Shown: positions 16,962-26,238, numbered from the stretch's first letter. The stretch is 64,000 nucleotides of DNA from Inquilinus sp052113205 (GCF_052113205.1 NZ_JBFRCU010000008.1:76297-140296), one strand, 5' to 3'. A program made the numbers and translations. Notes: generated by a model from the sequence alone, not told the origin.

Positions 16962-18137
16962 TCAGCCTGGACTGTCCAATTCGGTTCCGCTTCGCAAGCG
17001 CTCCATGTAGGCGCGATAGGCAAAGCTGCGGTCGCGCTTCTTTCCCGTCGTTTCCACAAGGATGTCGGCCTCCACCAGCACTTCGATCGCGCGGGTCGCG
17101 GTCGGTTTGCTCGCATCGATCAGCTTCATGGCGGAGGCGACCGTCACGATCGGATGGCGGGGGAGTTGCTCGAACAATCTCATCGCCGAGACGGAGGCCG
17201 ACTCGGCACTGAGGAGCCGAGCCCGGTCCGCGCCGATGAGGTTGAACAGTTCGCGCGCCGAGACGACGGCTTCATTGGAGATCGTGGCGACCCCGTCGAG
17301 AAAGAAGTCGATCCAGCCCTCCCAATCTCCTTCCAATCGCACCAGGTTGAGCCGCCGATAATATTCTTCGCGATGGTGCTTAAAAAACAGGCTGAGATAG
17401 AGCAGCGGAGCCCTCAGGAGCCCCCAATGCTCCAGCAGCAGGGCGATCAGAAGCCGTCCGATGCGCCCGTTGCCGTCGAGGTAGGGGTGAATGGTTTCGA
17501 ATTGCACATGCAGGAGGCCGGCCCGCATGAGCTTCGGCAGCGCATCATCCGCATGGATGTATTTCTCGAGTTCGCTGAGGAGCCGAGGGAGCTTGTCCGG
17601 TGGCGGCGGGACATAGACCGCATTCGCCGGTCGGCTGCCCCCAATCCAGTTCTGGCTCCGGCGGACGTCTCCGGGTTGCTTGTTGGCGCCGTGCACGCCG
17701 CGCATCAACCGCCTGTGTGCCTCGTTCAAGAGCCGCATGGACAATGGGAGGCCACGCTCGGACGCAAGCTGGCCCCGTGCGTAGGCCAGCGCGTCGAGAT
17801 AGTTCGTGACTTCCTCAACGTCCGCATTGGGGGCAGGCTGCTCCTCGGCCTCGAAGGCGAGGAGGTCGACCAGCGACGCCTGCGTGCCCTCGATCTGTGA
17901 TGAGATCACCGCCTCCTTGCGAACGAAGGCATAGATGAACCAGTCGAGCGAGGGCACCATCTCGCCCGCCAGGTCGAGACGGAGCAGCGCTTGCTCGGCT
18001 TCCCGGAGGCGATGCTCCAGCGTGCCGCCGATGACGAGCGCTGGACGAGCGGGGGGCAGATCAAATGGGATGAAGGCGTCGACGGTCTCCCCGCCGGCGG
18101 TCACGTTTTCGTATTGTCCCGTTGTGCGTTTCGGCAT
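16962..18137 (-). CDS. Fic-domain protein (putative AMP-transferase)
   Basis: 391 residues from the ATG at 18137 (MPKRTTGQY); a longer frame to 18194 adds a weakly supported leader. The Fic motif is HPYLDGNGR (217-225), with catalytic His217 and the anion-binding GNGR, in the usual HPFx(D/E)GN(G/K)R form with Tyr for Phe. An inhibitory helix motif SSQIEG (79-84) precedes it, so this is a class II self-inhibited Fic protein. An N-terminal DUF4172-like segment and a C-terminal winged-helix-like region (about 300-390) flank the core, as in many free-standing bacterial Fic proteins. Members transfer AMP or other nucleotide parts to target hydroxyls. It lies between the duplicated integrase end and the intact integrase, as cargo of a small inserted unit. 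Confidence 0.9.
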   Translation of the reverse strand: MPKRTTGQYENVTAGGETVDAFIPFDLPPARPALVIGGTLEHRLREAEQALLRLDLAGEMVPSLDWFIYAFVRKEAVISSQIEGTQASLVDLLAFEAEEQPAPNADVEEVTNYLDALAYARGQLASERGLPLSMRLLNEAHRRLMRGVHGANKQPGDVRRSQNWIGGSRPANAVYVPPPPDKLPRLLSELEKYIHADDALPKLMRAGLLHVQFETIHPYLDGNGRIGRLLIALLLEHWGLLRAPLLYLSLFFKHHREEYYRRLNLVRLEGDWEGWIDFFLDGVATISNEAVVSARELFNLIGADRARLLSAESASVSAMRLFEQLPRHPIVTVASAMKLIDASKPTATRAIEVLVEADILVETTGKKRDRSFAYRAYMERLRSGTELDSPG

Positions 18138-18517
18138 CTGTCGGCAGCTCGACTTGGGGAACGACGTCGTTCCGACGGCTACGGGCAAAGGCACGACGGC
18201 GTTCCCCGCCGGCCTAGTTGGTAACGAATTCTTTACTAACGCCGATCGATAGTCAAGGAATCGTTCCTAGTGGGCTTCGATAGGCACGTTTGCGTTCCAT
18301 CGAAGAGGATGCGACTGTCGCGGTCCTTTACGTCCACATCCGCCCCTTGGCCCCGGTAAAGCCACGGGCCAGAATCGATTTCAACACGCGGCACGTCCGC
18401 CGTCATGTCGGCATCACCGTCCATCGACTGCATTCAGCCTGCTCTGCCCCAAACAGCAACAGGAGGATGCCCTGACGGTGTGTCCGCAACCCTCCCTCTT
18501 CCTCGCTCCGCATCCTT
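18138..18517. promoter_or_regulatory. Gene-free stretch upstream of fic, with an inverted repeat
   Basis: About 380 bp without a supportable gene. At 18256-18268 lies AGGAA-TCG-TTCCT, a short perfect inverted repeat about 120 bp upstream of the Fic start, overlapping a TTGACT sequence on the minus strand. It could be an operator/promoter for fic. The rest shows nothing I can name. Confidence 0.35.
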
Positions 18518-19810
18518 CTACAAAGGGATCTGCATCAACGTCTTTGGCCGGAGCAGCTTGGCTTCCTGTGTCGACATCACCTGCCCCCCATCGAGGAGCC
18601 GCGTGATCTCCGCGGAAACCTGATCGGCCGCGATCACGAGTGCCGTGTCGAGATGGACATACCGTTGGGAGACGCCGCGCGGCGCATGCCCCAGGAGCCC
18701 CGAGATCGTCAGTTCGCTGAAGCCCAATGAGGCGGCGATGCTGGCGAAGGTGTGCCGCAGCGTGTGCGGCGTGATGTCGGTCAGACCAGCCCGCGCGCAG
18801 ACCCGATCGAGCACCCGCACGAGCCCGACGAAGTGGCCGTCGCCCCAGTCGGCCGGAAACACGAACGACGAGCCGCTGCGGCCGGCCTGTTCGACGAGAC
18901 AGGCGATCGCCGCGTCACCGGCGGCCCGCAGCTGCGGCCCGGACTTGGTGTCGGGGAAGGCGACGCAATTGCCCTCCTGCTCAAGCCACGCCTTGCGCAT
19001 CCCAAGCACTTCCATCCGCCGGAAGCCGGTCAGCAGCAGTGCGCGAATGGCGGCGAGGCCCGTCGGGTGCTCGCCCTCGCGCTCCATCTGCGTCATCACC
19101 TTCCCGAGATGCCGGACTTCGCCGGCGCTGAGGCGCCGCTTCAGCCTCTGGGACGCGATCACCCGGACACCGTTGGCCGGGCTCCGGTCAATCAGCCCGA
19201 GTCGACACGCGTGATTGAGCAGACTTCTGAGCGTGCTGATCGCGCGTGCCGCGGCGCCGGCGCCGCCCGATGTCCGTCCCCCGCGTGCGGCCCGCCGAGA
19301 GTGGGCGGTTTTGCCGGCCGCAATGTCGGCCTGCAGCCGTTCGATGTCGGCGAGTCGGAGATGACTCACGACCCGCGTCCCGATGAGCGGCTTGATGTGC
19401 TGCTCGATGCGACTCCGGTCCCCGGCGACGGAGGACGCCTTGATCGGTCGTCTGTTCCGGCCGAGGAGCCGGCCGGCCTCGGCCTCCGTCAGGTACCAGT
19501 CGCAGATCTCCGCCACGGTCGCGCCCTCGCGGGCGGTGCGACGCTCGGCGGACGGATCCCCGCCGTCGATCACGGTGGCGAGCTTCTTCTGCGCGCGATC
19601 GCGGGCGATCTCCACGGTGAGCACGCCGTACTGGCCGAGGACGTATCGCCGCGTGCGCCGCTCCGCATTGCGGTACTGGATCAGAAACGTCTTCGTGCCG
19701 GACGGTTTCGCCCGCACTCCGAAACCCCTTAGCTCGACGTCCCAGAGGAACACGTCGCCTCGAGCGTCATGTTGCAGTGCATCAACGATTCGCTTGGTCA
19801 ATTTCGGCAT
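18518..19810 (-). CDS. int: Tyrosine recombinase (P4-type island integrase)
   Basis: 430 residues. The N-terminus is the DUF4102/arm-binding type (DVELRGFGVRAKPSGTKTFL). A core SAM-like domain follows (ATVAEICDWYL). The catalytic domain shows Arg in LLTGFRRMEVLGM, the HTLRH box in ITPHTLRHTFASIAA, the second His in LLGHAPRG and the nucleophile Tyr in SQRYVHLD. Such enzymes integrate islands at tRNA 3' ends. The gene start faces a tRNA-Gly fragment at 20068-20112, 257 bp away, the expected int/att arrangement. It appears intact and full length. Confidence 0.95.
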   Translation of the reverse strand: MPKLTKRIVDALQHDARGDVFLWDVELRGFGVRAKPSGTKTFLIQYRNAERRTRRYVLGQYGVLTVEIARDRAQKKLATVIDGGDPSAERRTAREGATVAEICDWYLTEAEAGRLLGRNRRPIKASSVAGDRSRIEQHIKPLIGTRVVSHLRLADIERLQADIAAGKTAHSRRAARGGRTSGGAGAAARAISTLRSLLNHACRLGLIDRSPANGVRVIASQRLKRRLSAGEVRHLGKVMTQMEREGEHPTGLAAIRALLLTGFRRMEVLGMRKAWLEQEGNCVAFPDTKSGPQLRAAGDAAIACLVEQAGRSGSSFVFPADWGDGHFVGLVRVLDRVCARAGLTDITPHTLRHTFASIAASLGFSELTISGLLGHAPRGVSQRYVHLDTALVIAADQVSAEITRLLDGGQVMSTQEAKLLRPKTLMQIPL

Positions 19811-20067
19811 CTCGGCTCACCCTTCATCCAGATTTATCGTTTCAGATCAGAGGATTGGTGAGTGGAGGGGGCCGTGCGAAGGCCGATTTGCTTCCCCACG
19901 CAGGTGCAGCATGAGCGGGGAAGCAGGGGGGAAGCAGTTGGACGGAAATCAGCGGCTTTTCTAGCGTAGCCCCGGCGGCTGGTCTGTCAACGTAAGTGGC
20001 TGATCTGTTGCGGCTTTTCGCATTCTGGCGTATAAAGACAAGGAACGGCGAAAACGGCCTGGACGCG

Positions 20068-20112
20068 TTGCCAAGGTTGGGGTCGAGGGTTCGAATCCCT
20101 TCGCCCGCTCCA
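20068..20112 (+). other. Island attachment site: detached 3' part of tRNA-Gly(GCC)
   Basis: The 45 bases from TTGCCAAGG to CGCCCGCTCCA match the anticodon loop (anticodon GCC), the 3' anticodon stem, the T arm (GAGGGTTCGAATCCCTT), the acceptor strand and CCA of alphaproteobacterial tRNA-Gly. The upstream bases (GGACGCG) cannot pair as the 5' anticodon stem and no 5' half is present, so this is not a working tRNA. It is the att duplicate left by integration into tRNA-Gly. Its polarity means the island extends leftward beyond base 1, where the complete tRNA should lie. Confidence 0.85.
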
Positions 20113-20248
20113 GTTTCTCAGAACATCAGCTTCCAAATATCATGGCCGGTCCGGCCTCTGGCGCCGGACGCCACGGTGGCGCGCCTCAGGCTTTCCGCGA
20201 GCCGACGCCTCCAGCCAGGAGGCCTTGCGCTGGACCAGCCGTCACCTG

Positions 20249-21283
20249 TCAGCGCACGCCGCAGCCACAGGAGTCGCGGACCCGCAGTGTCGCCGGCAGG
20301 CGTATCGTCCTTGGCCTCGCCGCAGGCTCCCGCAGCCGCCGGGTCAGCAGGCGCACTGCCGCCGCGCCCAGCTCGGCACAGGGCTGCGCCACCACCGTGA
20401 GGCGCGGGCTGAAGGCCGTCGCCCAGTCGAAATCGTCGAAGCCGGCCAGGACGATGTCCTCGGGAACCCGCAACCCAGCGTCGCGCAGGGCGTGCATGGC
20501 GCCGATGGTCATCAGGTTGTTGCCGGTGACGATCGCATCGGGCCGGGGATCGAGCGCGAGCAATTGGCGCACGNCCTGCCGCGCCGGCTGCAGCGCCGAA
20601 TGGCCGATGACGACCAGCGCCGGGTCGAAGCCCAGGCCCGCCTGCTTCAGCCCCGCCTTGTACCCGGCCAGCCGCTCCTGCGTGGTCGACAGGCCGGGCT
20701 GGCCGGACACCAGCGCGATGCGGCGATGGCCATGCGTCGCCAGATGTGTCACCAGCTCGATCGTCGATTTGCGGTTCTCGACGCCGACCTGATCGAAATC
20801 CGGCGCGATCAGCCGGTCGATCAGCACCGTCGGGATGGCATGGGTGCGCAGGTAGTGCAGCGCCGCGCGCTCCGGGTCCGCCGAGGCGGCCAGGATGATG
20901 CCGTCGACCCGGCGCTGGTGCAGCGCCCGGACGGTCTGCAACTCCTGCTCCGGGTCGTCATGCGTGTCCGACAGGAAGATCATCAGCCCGTGGCGCTTGG
21001 CTTCGACCTCGATCGCGCCCACCACCTCGCTGAAATAGTGGTTGGTGATGGCCGAGAGGGCGATGCCGATCGACTGGGTCGTCGCCCCGGCCAGCGACCG
21101 GGCCAGGGTGTTCGGAATGTAGGCGGTCCTGGCGATCGCATCCTCGACCGCCTGCACCGTCTCCGGGCTCACCTTCCGCGTCCCGTTCAGCACATGCGAG
21201 ACGGTCGACACCGACACGCCGGCCTCGCGGGCGACATCGGCCATGGTCGAGGCGGAGGCGGTCCGGGTGGGGCTGCGGGCCAT
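20249..21283 (-). CDS. LacI-family transcriptional regulator
   Basis: 344 residues. The N-terminal helix-turn-helix is the classic LacI form (MADVAREAGVSVSTVSHVLNG) with the hinge region; the rest is a periplasmic-binding-protein-like sugar sensor (VGVENRKSTIELVTHLATHG, VTGNNLMTIGAMHAL). One codon contains the unresolved base at 20575. It is the last gene of the sugar ABC operon and most likely represses it through the palindrome at 26031-26050, releasing when the transported sugar or a derivative binds. It is the first chromosomal gene right of the island edge. Confidence 0.93.
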   Translation of the reverse strand: MARSPTRTASASTMADVAREAGVSVSTVSHVLNGTRKVSPETVQAVEDAIARTAYIPNTLARSLAGATTQSIGIALSAITNHYFSEVVGAIEVEAKRHGLMIFLSDTHDDPEQELQTVRALHQRRVDGIILAASADPERAALHYLRTHAIPTVLIDRLIAPDFDQVGVENRKSTIELVTHLATHGHRRIALVSGQPGLSTTQERLAGYKAGLKQAGLGFDPALVVIGHSALQPARQXVRQLLALDPRPDAIVTGNNLMTIGAMHALRDAGLRVPEDIVLAGFDDFDWATAFSPRLTVVAQPCAELGAAAVRLLTRRLREPAARPRTIRLPATLRVRDSCGCGVR

Positions 21284-21323
21284 CGGGGCTTACTGCTGGT
21301 TCGGGCGGTGGTCACGGGCGCAT

Positions 21324-21350
21324 CCGGGAGGGCCAGGCCGGCCCTCCCGG
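21324..21350 (-). terminator. GC-rich stem-loop between binding-protein gene and lacI
   Basis: CCGGGAGGGCC pairs perfectly with GGCCCTCCCGG over 11 bp with a five-base loop, directly after the stop of the solute-binding protein gene. No T-run follows, so it is more likely an mRNA-stabilising or attenuating hairpin that keeps binding-protein expression above regulator expression than a full terminator. Confidence 0.5.
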
Positions 21351-21359
21351 ACACCAGTG

Positions 21360-22367
21360 TCAGAAGGCGAATTCGCCGACATTCGCCGGGGTGACGATCT
21401 CGGCCGGCCCGAGCACAACCTCGCCGCCGTCGCCGACCTTGTACTCGCCCAGCCGGCCGGCGGTGAAGGTGCTGCCCGGCTTGCCGTCGAGCTTGCACTG
21501 CGCCAGTGCCTGGGCGGCGTAGTAGGTCAGGTAGCCCAGATCCTTGACGTTCCACCAGATGTCCTGGGCGGCGCCGCTCTCGATGTACTTCCGGATCAGC
21601 GAGGCCGGGGCCAGGCCGGTCAGCTTGATCTTGCCGGTCATCCCCGCCTGCTCCAGCGCCCGCGCCGCCGCCGGCAGGCCGATGCCGGCCGGGACGATGA
21701 TGCCCTTCAGGTTGGGGAAGGCCTGCGCCAGGGCCAGCGCCTGCTGCTGGTTGACCTGCTCGCTCTCCTCGCCATAGGCGATCTGGACCAGCTTCATCTT
21801 GGCGAATTTCGGATCGCCGGCCAGCCGGGCCTTCATGAAGTCGATCCAGGCGTTCTGGTTGGTCGCGGTCGGGGTCGACGACAGGATGGCGAATTCGCCC
21901 TCGTCGCCGATCAGCTGGGCCATGCTCTCCAGCATCATCTCCGCCAGGCTGTCGCCCTTGGCCTGGTTCAGGAACAGGGTGCGGGCGGCCGGCGCGACAT
22001 CGGAATCGTAGGAGACGACGCGGATGCCCTGCGCCATCGCCCGCTTCAGCGCCGGGGCCACGGCGTTGGCGTCGTTGCCGGAGATCGCGATCACCTTCAC
22101 CTGCTGCGACACCAGGTTGTTGATGAACTCGATCTGCGCCTCGGCCGTCGCCTGCGACGGGGCCTGCTGCACCACCTCGCCGCCGATCTCCTTCTGCGCC
22201 TCGTCCGCGCCGGTCTTGGCGACCTGGAAATAGGGGTCGGTGTCCAGCTTCGGCAGGAAGCCGACGGTGACCGGGCCGGTGGCGCAGTCCTGCGCCAGCG
22301 CGGCGGCCGGCGCCAGGCTGCCGAGCAGTGCCGCGGCCAGGGCCAGGCGGGTGATACGCGACGTCAT
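21360..22367 (-). CDS. Sugar ABC transporter substrate-binding protein (RhaS/LsrB-like)
   Basis: 335 residues from the ATG at 22367, which is preceded by GGAGGAGG; an earlier in-frame start at 22385 is less likely. Signal peptide MTSRITRLALAAALLGSLAP...LAQ, then a type I periplasmic sugar-binding fold (VGFLPKLDTDPYFQVAKTGA, AQIEFINNLVSQQVKVIAIS, VVSYDSDVAP). These motifs resemble rhamnose (RhaS) and AI-2 (LsrB) binding proteins more than ribose RbsB. It delivers the sugar to the two permease units encoded upstream. The precise ligand cannot be read from the sequence. Confidence 0.9.
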   Translation of the reverse strand: MTSRITRLALAAALLGSLAPAAALAQDCATGPVTVGFLPKLDTDPYFQVAKTGADEAQKEIGGEVVQQAPSQATAEAQIEFINNLVSQQVKVIAISGNDANAVAPALKRAMAQGIRVVSYDSDVAPAARTLFLNQAKGDSLAEMMLESMAQLIGDEGEFAILSSTPTATNQNAWIDFMKARLAGDPKFAKMKLVQIAYGEESEQVNQQQALALAQAFPNLKGIIVPAGIGLPAAARALEQAGMTGKIKLTGLAPASLIRKYIESGAAQDIWWNVKDLGYLTYYAAQALAQCKLDGKPGSTFTAGRLGEYKVGDGGEVVLGPAEIVTPANVGEFAF

Positions 22368-22442
22368 GGGTGGTGCCTCCTCCAATGGGTTGTCGTTGGG
22401 TGGTCCCGGCGCGTCCCACCGCGCCGATCGTGGGGCCGCGCC

Positions 22443-23414
22443 TCAGCTCGGGCGCGGGCGAAGCCGTTCGAACAGGTGTTTCGAGGCGTTGCTCAGCAGC
22501 AGCGCGCCGATCAGCAGCAGGCCGATGATGGTGCCCTGGGCGTCGCCACCGATCCGGCTGAGGCCCAGGGCGTTGCGGATCACCGCGATCAGCACCAGCG
22601 CCCACAGGACGCCGGTCAGCTTGCCGCGGCCGCCGAAGACACTGACCCCGCCGAGCAGGGCGACGGTGATGATGTCGAGCTCGAACCCGACCGCATTGTT
22701 GGCGCGGGCATTGGCCAGGCGGGCGGTGAACACGATGCCGGCCAGCGACGAGACCAGGCCGGACAGCACGAACAGCCCCAGCCGAAGCCGCGCCACCCGG
22801 ATGCCGGAATAGAGGGCGGTGGCCGGGTTGCCGCCGAGGACGTAGATCCGCCGCCCGGCCGGGGTGTGCTGCAGCACCACCGCGAAGATCGGGGCCAGCG
22901 CCAGGAACGGCACGATGGTCCAGGGGATCGGGCTGCCGAGGACGGATTCGATGCCGAAATCGGTGAAGGACTCCGGGAAGGTGTTGACCGAGGCGGAGCC
23001 GAGGATGATGTAGCCGATGCCCCGGAACATCGCCATCGTGCCCAGGGTCACCACCAGCGACGGCAGGCCGAAGCGGACGACCATGAGGCCGTTGAANCCG
23101 CCGAGCGCGGCGCCCGCCAGCAGCACCAGCGGGATGGCGGCCGCCATCGGCATCGCGGCCTGGACCAGGACGCCGAGAATGACACTGCTGAGCGCCAGGA
23201 TGCTGGCGACCGACAGATCGATCTCGCGGGCGATGATCAGCAGCACCATCGGCAGCACGATCAGCGCCTTCTCCGACACGCCGGCCGCCGCCTGGGACAG
23301 GTTGAAGCGGGTTGCGAAGTTCGGCACCGCCAGCACGGCATAGAGGATGACCGCGAGGGTCAGCGCCGCCAGGAACGTCTCCCAGCTGGCGAGGCGGCGA
23401 AGCCGGTCGCGCAT
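22443..23414 (-). CDS. Sugar ABC transporter permease (RbsC/RhaQ-like)
   Basis: 323 residues; the ATG at 23414 overlaps the upstream stop by one base (TGATG). About 8-10 membrane helices and the BPD_transp_2 signature are visible (IIAREIDLSVASILALSSVI, VTLGTMAMFRGIGYIILG, TVALLGGVSVFGGRGKLTGV). One codon has the unresolved base at 23097. It would pair with the permease half of the neighbouring fusion protein to form a heterodimeric channel, as in RhaP/RhaQ. Confidence 0.92.
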   Translation of the reverse strand: MRDRLRRLASWETFLAALTLAVILYAVLAVPNFATRFNLSQAAAGVSEKALIVLPMVLLIIAREIDLSVASILALSSVILGVLVQAAMPMAAAIPLVLLAGAALGXFNGLMVVRFGLPSLVVTLGTMAMFRGIGYIILGSASVNTFPESFTDFGIESVLGSPIPWTIVPFLALAPIFAVVLQHTPAGRRIYVLGGNPATALYSGIRVARLRLGLFVLSGLVSSLAGIVFTARLANARANNAVGFELDIITVALLGGVSVFGGRGKLTGVLWALVLIAVIRNALGLSRIGGDAQGTIIGLLLIGALLLSNASKHLFERLRPRPS

Positions 23415-25978
23415 CAGATGGCTCCCTTCATGCCGCGGCGGGCGATGGCGGCGTCGATCGCTATCGCCGCCAGGATCACCAGGCCGTAGATGCCCTGGAG
23501 CCAGAGCGGGTCGACCCGCACCAGGGTCAGGCCATTGTTGATGACCAGCAGCAGCAGCGCCCCCAGCAGCGTGCCCAGCGCGGTGCCGGAGCCGCCGCGG
23601 ATGGCGACGCCGCCGACCACCACGGCGGCGATCACCGTCAGTTCGTAGCCCATGGCGACGCGGGCATCGACGGTGGCGTAGCGCGAGGCCCACAGCGCGC
23701 CGTCCAGCCCGGCCAGCAGCCCGGCGACGGCGAAGCTGGTCAGCACGCGCCGGTGGGTCCTGATCCCGATCAGCGTCGCGCCGTCGGGGTTGGAGCCGAT
23801 GGCGTAGAGCTCGCGCCCGGCCGGCAGGTGGCGCAGCGCCAGGGCGGCGATCCCCAGGATGACCGCGGCGATGACGACGACGCCAGGCACCCCCAGCAGC
23901 CTGGCGCTGGTCATGTCCAGCCAGGCCTGCGGTACCTGATCGGCGCTGATCTGCCGGCCGCCGGCGACCATGCTGTTGAGGCCGCGGAACACCGCCAGCG
24001 TGCCCAGCGTCACCACGATCGACGGCACGCCGCCGCGGGTGATCACCAGGCCGTTGACCAAGCCGCAGGCGATGCCGGTGGCGCAGGCCACGCCGAGGCC
24101 GGCGGCGATGCCGAGCTCGGGATGCGCCTGCACCACGCTGGCGGCGGCATAGGCGGACAGGCCGATCACCGACGCGATCGACAGGTCGATGTTGCGGGTG
24201 ACGATGATCAGCATCTGCGCCACGGCGACGATGATCAGCAGCGCCGCATCCATCGAGATCGCAGTCAGGTTCTCCGGGCTCAGCACCCGCGGGTTGATCG
24301 CGGCGATCGGCAACAGGATGGCGGCGATCGCGGCCACCAGGCCGAGCTCCCGCCGCTTGGCGAAGCCGGCGAGGGAACGGCGGGGCGAGGGGCCGGAAGG
24401 CGTCGGGCCGGCATCGGCGACCGGCACGTCGAGACGGGGAGGCGGCGCCGCCAGCGCCCCGGTCGCGGCCTGCATCACCCGCTCCTGCGTCGCCTCGGCC
24501 GCAGCGAATTCCCCGGCGACGCGGCCCTCGCGCAGCACCACCACGCGGTGGCACATCCCCAGCAGCTCGGGCAGCTCCGACGAGATCAGGATGATCGCCA
24601 TGCCCTGGCGCGCCAGCTCGGCGACCATCGCATGCACCTCGGCCTTGGTCTGGACGTCGATGCCCTGGGTCGGCTCGTCCAGGATCAGCAGCCGCGGATG
24701 CGTCGCCAGCCATTTCGACAGCACGATCTTCTGCTGGTTGCCGCCGGACAGGGTCTGCACCGGCTGATCCAGGCTGCGATAGCGCAGCTTCAGCTGCTCG
24801 ACATAAGGCGTGACCAGCGCCCGCTCCTGCGCCGGGGCGATCAGGCCCAGCTTGGTTGTCTGGTCGATCACCGTCAGCGAGGCGTTGGTGAGGATATCGA
24901 AATCCATCACCAGGCTCTGGCCGATGCGGTCCTCCGAGACATAGGCGATGCCGGCGGCCATGGCGTCGCGCGGCGAGGCGAAGGCGACCGGCGCGCCGGC
25001 CAGCGTGACCGTGCCGCGGTCCGGTGCGTCGATGCCGAACAGCACGCGGGCGATCTCGGTGCGGCCGCTGCCGACCAAGCCGCCCAGGCCCAGGATCTCG
25101 CCCGGGCGCACCGTGAAGCCGATGTCCTCGAACACCCCGTCGCGACACAGCCCCTCGACCGTCAGCAGCGGCTGCCCTGCCGCCGCTGGCAGCTCCGGAT
25201 ACATCATGGTCAACGACCGGCCGACCATCATCTGCACGGCGCGCTCGCGCGGCAGGTCCGCCGTCCGCTCGGTGCCGACGAAGCGGCCGTCGCGCAGCAC
25301 GGTGATGCGGTCGGCGATCTCGTAGATCTCGTCCATGCGGTGGCCGACGAACAGCATGGCCACGCCTTGCTGTTTCAGCCGGGCCACCACCTCGAACAGG
25401 CGGCGGACCTCGCGCTGCGACAGCGCCGCGGTCGGCTCGTCCATGATCAGCACGCGCGATCCCAGCGACAGCGCCCGGGCGATCTCGACCAGCTGCTGTT
25501 CCGAGGTGCGCAGGCGGCCGAGCACGACGTCCGGGCTGCAATCCAGCCCGATTGCATCCAGCAGCTCGCGCGTTCGGCCACGCGCTGCGGCGTGGTCGAC
25601 GGCGCCCAACGCGGTGCGGGGCATGTGCCCCATGAACACGTTCTCGGCGACGCTGAGATCCGGGAACAGCCCGGGATGCTGGTGCATGACGGCGATGCCG
25701 GCATGCCGGGCATCGATCGGGGAAGCGAAGGCGGCGGGCCGGCCGTCGATCACGACATGGCCGGCATCGGGCCGATACACCCCGGCCAGCAATTTCACGC
25801 AGGTGCTTTTGCCGGCGCCGTTCTCGCCAAGAAGCGCCACCACCTCGCCGGGCCACAGGGAGAAGGAGACATCGTGCAGCGCCACGGTGCCGCCGAAGAA
25901 CTTCGACGCGCCCGCCAGGCCGAAGCTCTTCCGCGCGCCGACGGGGCCGTCCGGCGGCATGGCGGTGGCGTGGTTCAT
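23414..25978 (-). CDS. Fused sugar ABC transporter: double ATPase plus permease
   Basis: 854 residues, first gene of the operon. Residues 1-~505 are an RbsA/RhaT-type tandem ATPase: the first half has a canonical Walker A (LLGENGAGKSTCVKLL), a signature-like RTSEQQLVEIARAL and LIMDEPTAAL. The second half has the degenerate Walker A typical of these proteins (GLVGSGRTEIARVL), with LSGGNQQKIVLSKWL and LILDEPTQGID. Residues ~530-854 are a complete RbsC-type permease (ITRNIDLSIASVIGLSAYAA, VVVGGVAIRGGSGTALG). ATPase and permease are usually separate genes, so this is a true fusion; the frame is continuous. With the second permease it gives an asymmetric importer. Confidence 0.92.
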   Translation of the reverse strand: MNHATAMPPDGPVGARKSFGLAGASKFFGGTVALHDVSFSLWPGEVVALLGENGAGKSTCVKLLAGVYRPDAGHVVIDGRPAAFASPIDARHAGIAVMHQHPGLFPDLSVAENVFMGHMPRTALGAVDHAAARGRTRELLDAIGLDCSPDVVLGRLRTSEQQLVEIARALSLGSRVLIMDEPTAALSQREVRRLFEVVARLKQQGVAMLFVGHRMDEIYEIADRITVLRDGRFVGTERTADLPRERAVQMMVGRSLTMMYPELPAAAGQPLLTVEGLCRDGVFEDIGFTVRPGEILGLGGLVGSGRTEIARVLFGIDAPDRGTVTLAGAPVAFASPRDAMAAGIAYVSEDRIGQSLVMDFDILTNASLTVIDQTTKLGLIAPAQERALVTPYVEQLKLRYRSLDQPVQTLSGGNQQKIVLSKWLATHPRLLILDEPTQGIDVQTKAEVHAMVAELARQGMAIILISSELPELLGMCHRVVVLREGRVAGEFAAAEATQERVMQAATGALAAPPPRLDVPVADAGPTPSGPSPRRSLAGFAKRRELGLVAAIAAILLPIAAINPRVLSPENLTAISMDAALLIIVAVAQMLIIVTRNIDLSIASVIGLSAYAAASVVQAHPELGIAAGLGVACATGIACGLVNGLVITRGGVPSIVVTLGTLAVFRGLNSMVAGGRQISADQVPQAWLDMTSARLLGVPGVVVIAAVILGIAALALRHLPAGRELYAIGSNPDGATLIGIRTHRRVLTSFAVAGLLAGLDGALWASRYATVDARVAMGYELTVIAAVVVGGVAIRGGSGTALGTLLGALLLLVINNGLTLVRVDPLWLQGIYGLVILAAIAIDAAIARRGMKGAI

Positions 25979-26030
25979 CGCGCTTGGGCTCCCCGTCGCA
26001 GCTTGATTTTGGCCAAGCTTGATCTAACGA

Positions 26031-26050
26031 AAGCGCTTGCGCAAGCGCTT
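26031..26050. promoter_or_regulatory. LacI-family operator, perfect 20-bp palindrome
   Basis: AAGCGCTTGCGCAAGCGCTT is perfectly self-complementary, with the central CG step and CGCTT half-sites typical of LacI/GalR operators. It lies 53 bp upstream of the first gene of the sugar ABC operon, whose last gene encodes a LacI regulator. It is the obvious autoregulatory site. Confidence 0.85.
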
Positions 26051-26238
26051 GCTTCGACGGCCCTGTGGACGATTCGTGCTCTCTATGGGCGTTCAGTGGT
26101 CACGTCGGCGGCTGGCACCTTTCGCCCGGCCACTCGGGGGCCGGGCGGGGACTGGTCGGTCTGGCAGATGTCTTGTGACGGCCGCTGGTCGAGGGGGACT
26201 CGTCTCCGGAGCCTTGTCGAACGCAGTGACGGCAGCGA

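Noticed and set aside
20040..20112. A complete tRNA-Gly gene at the island edge
   Set aside because: Only the part from the anticodon loop onward matches; the 5' acceptor, D arm and 5' anticodon stem are absent.
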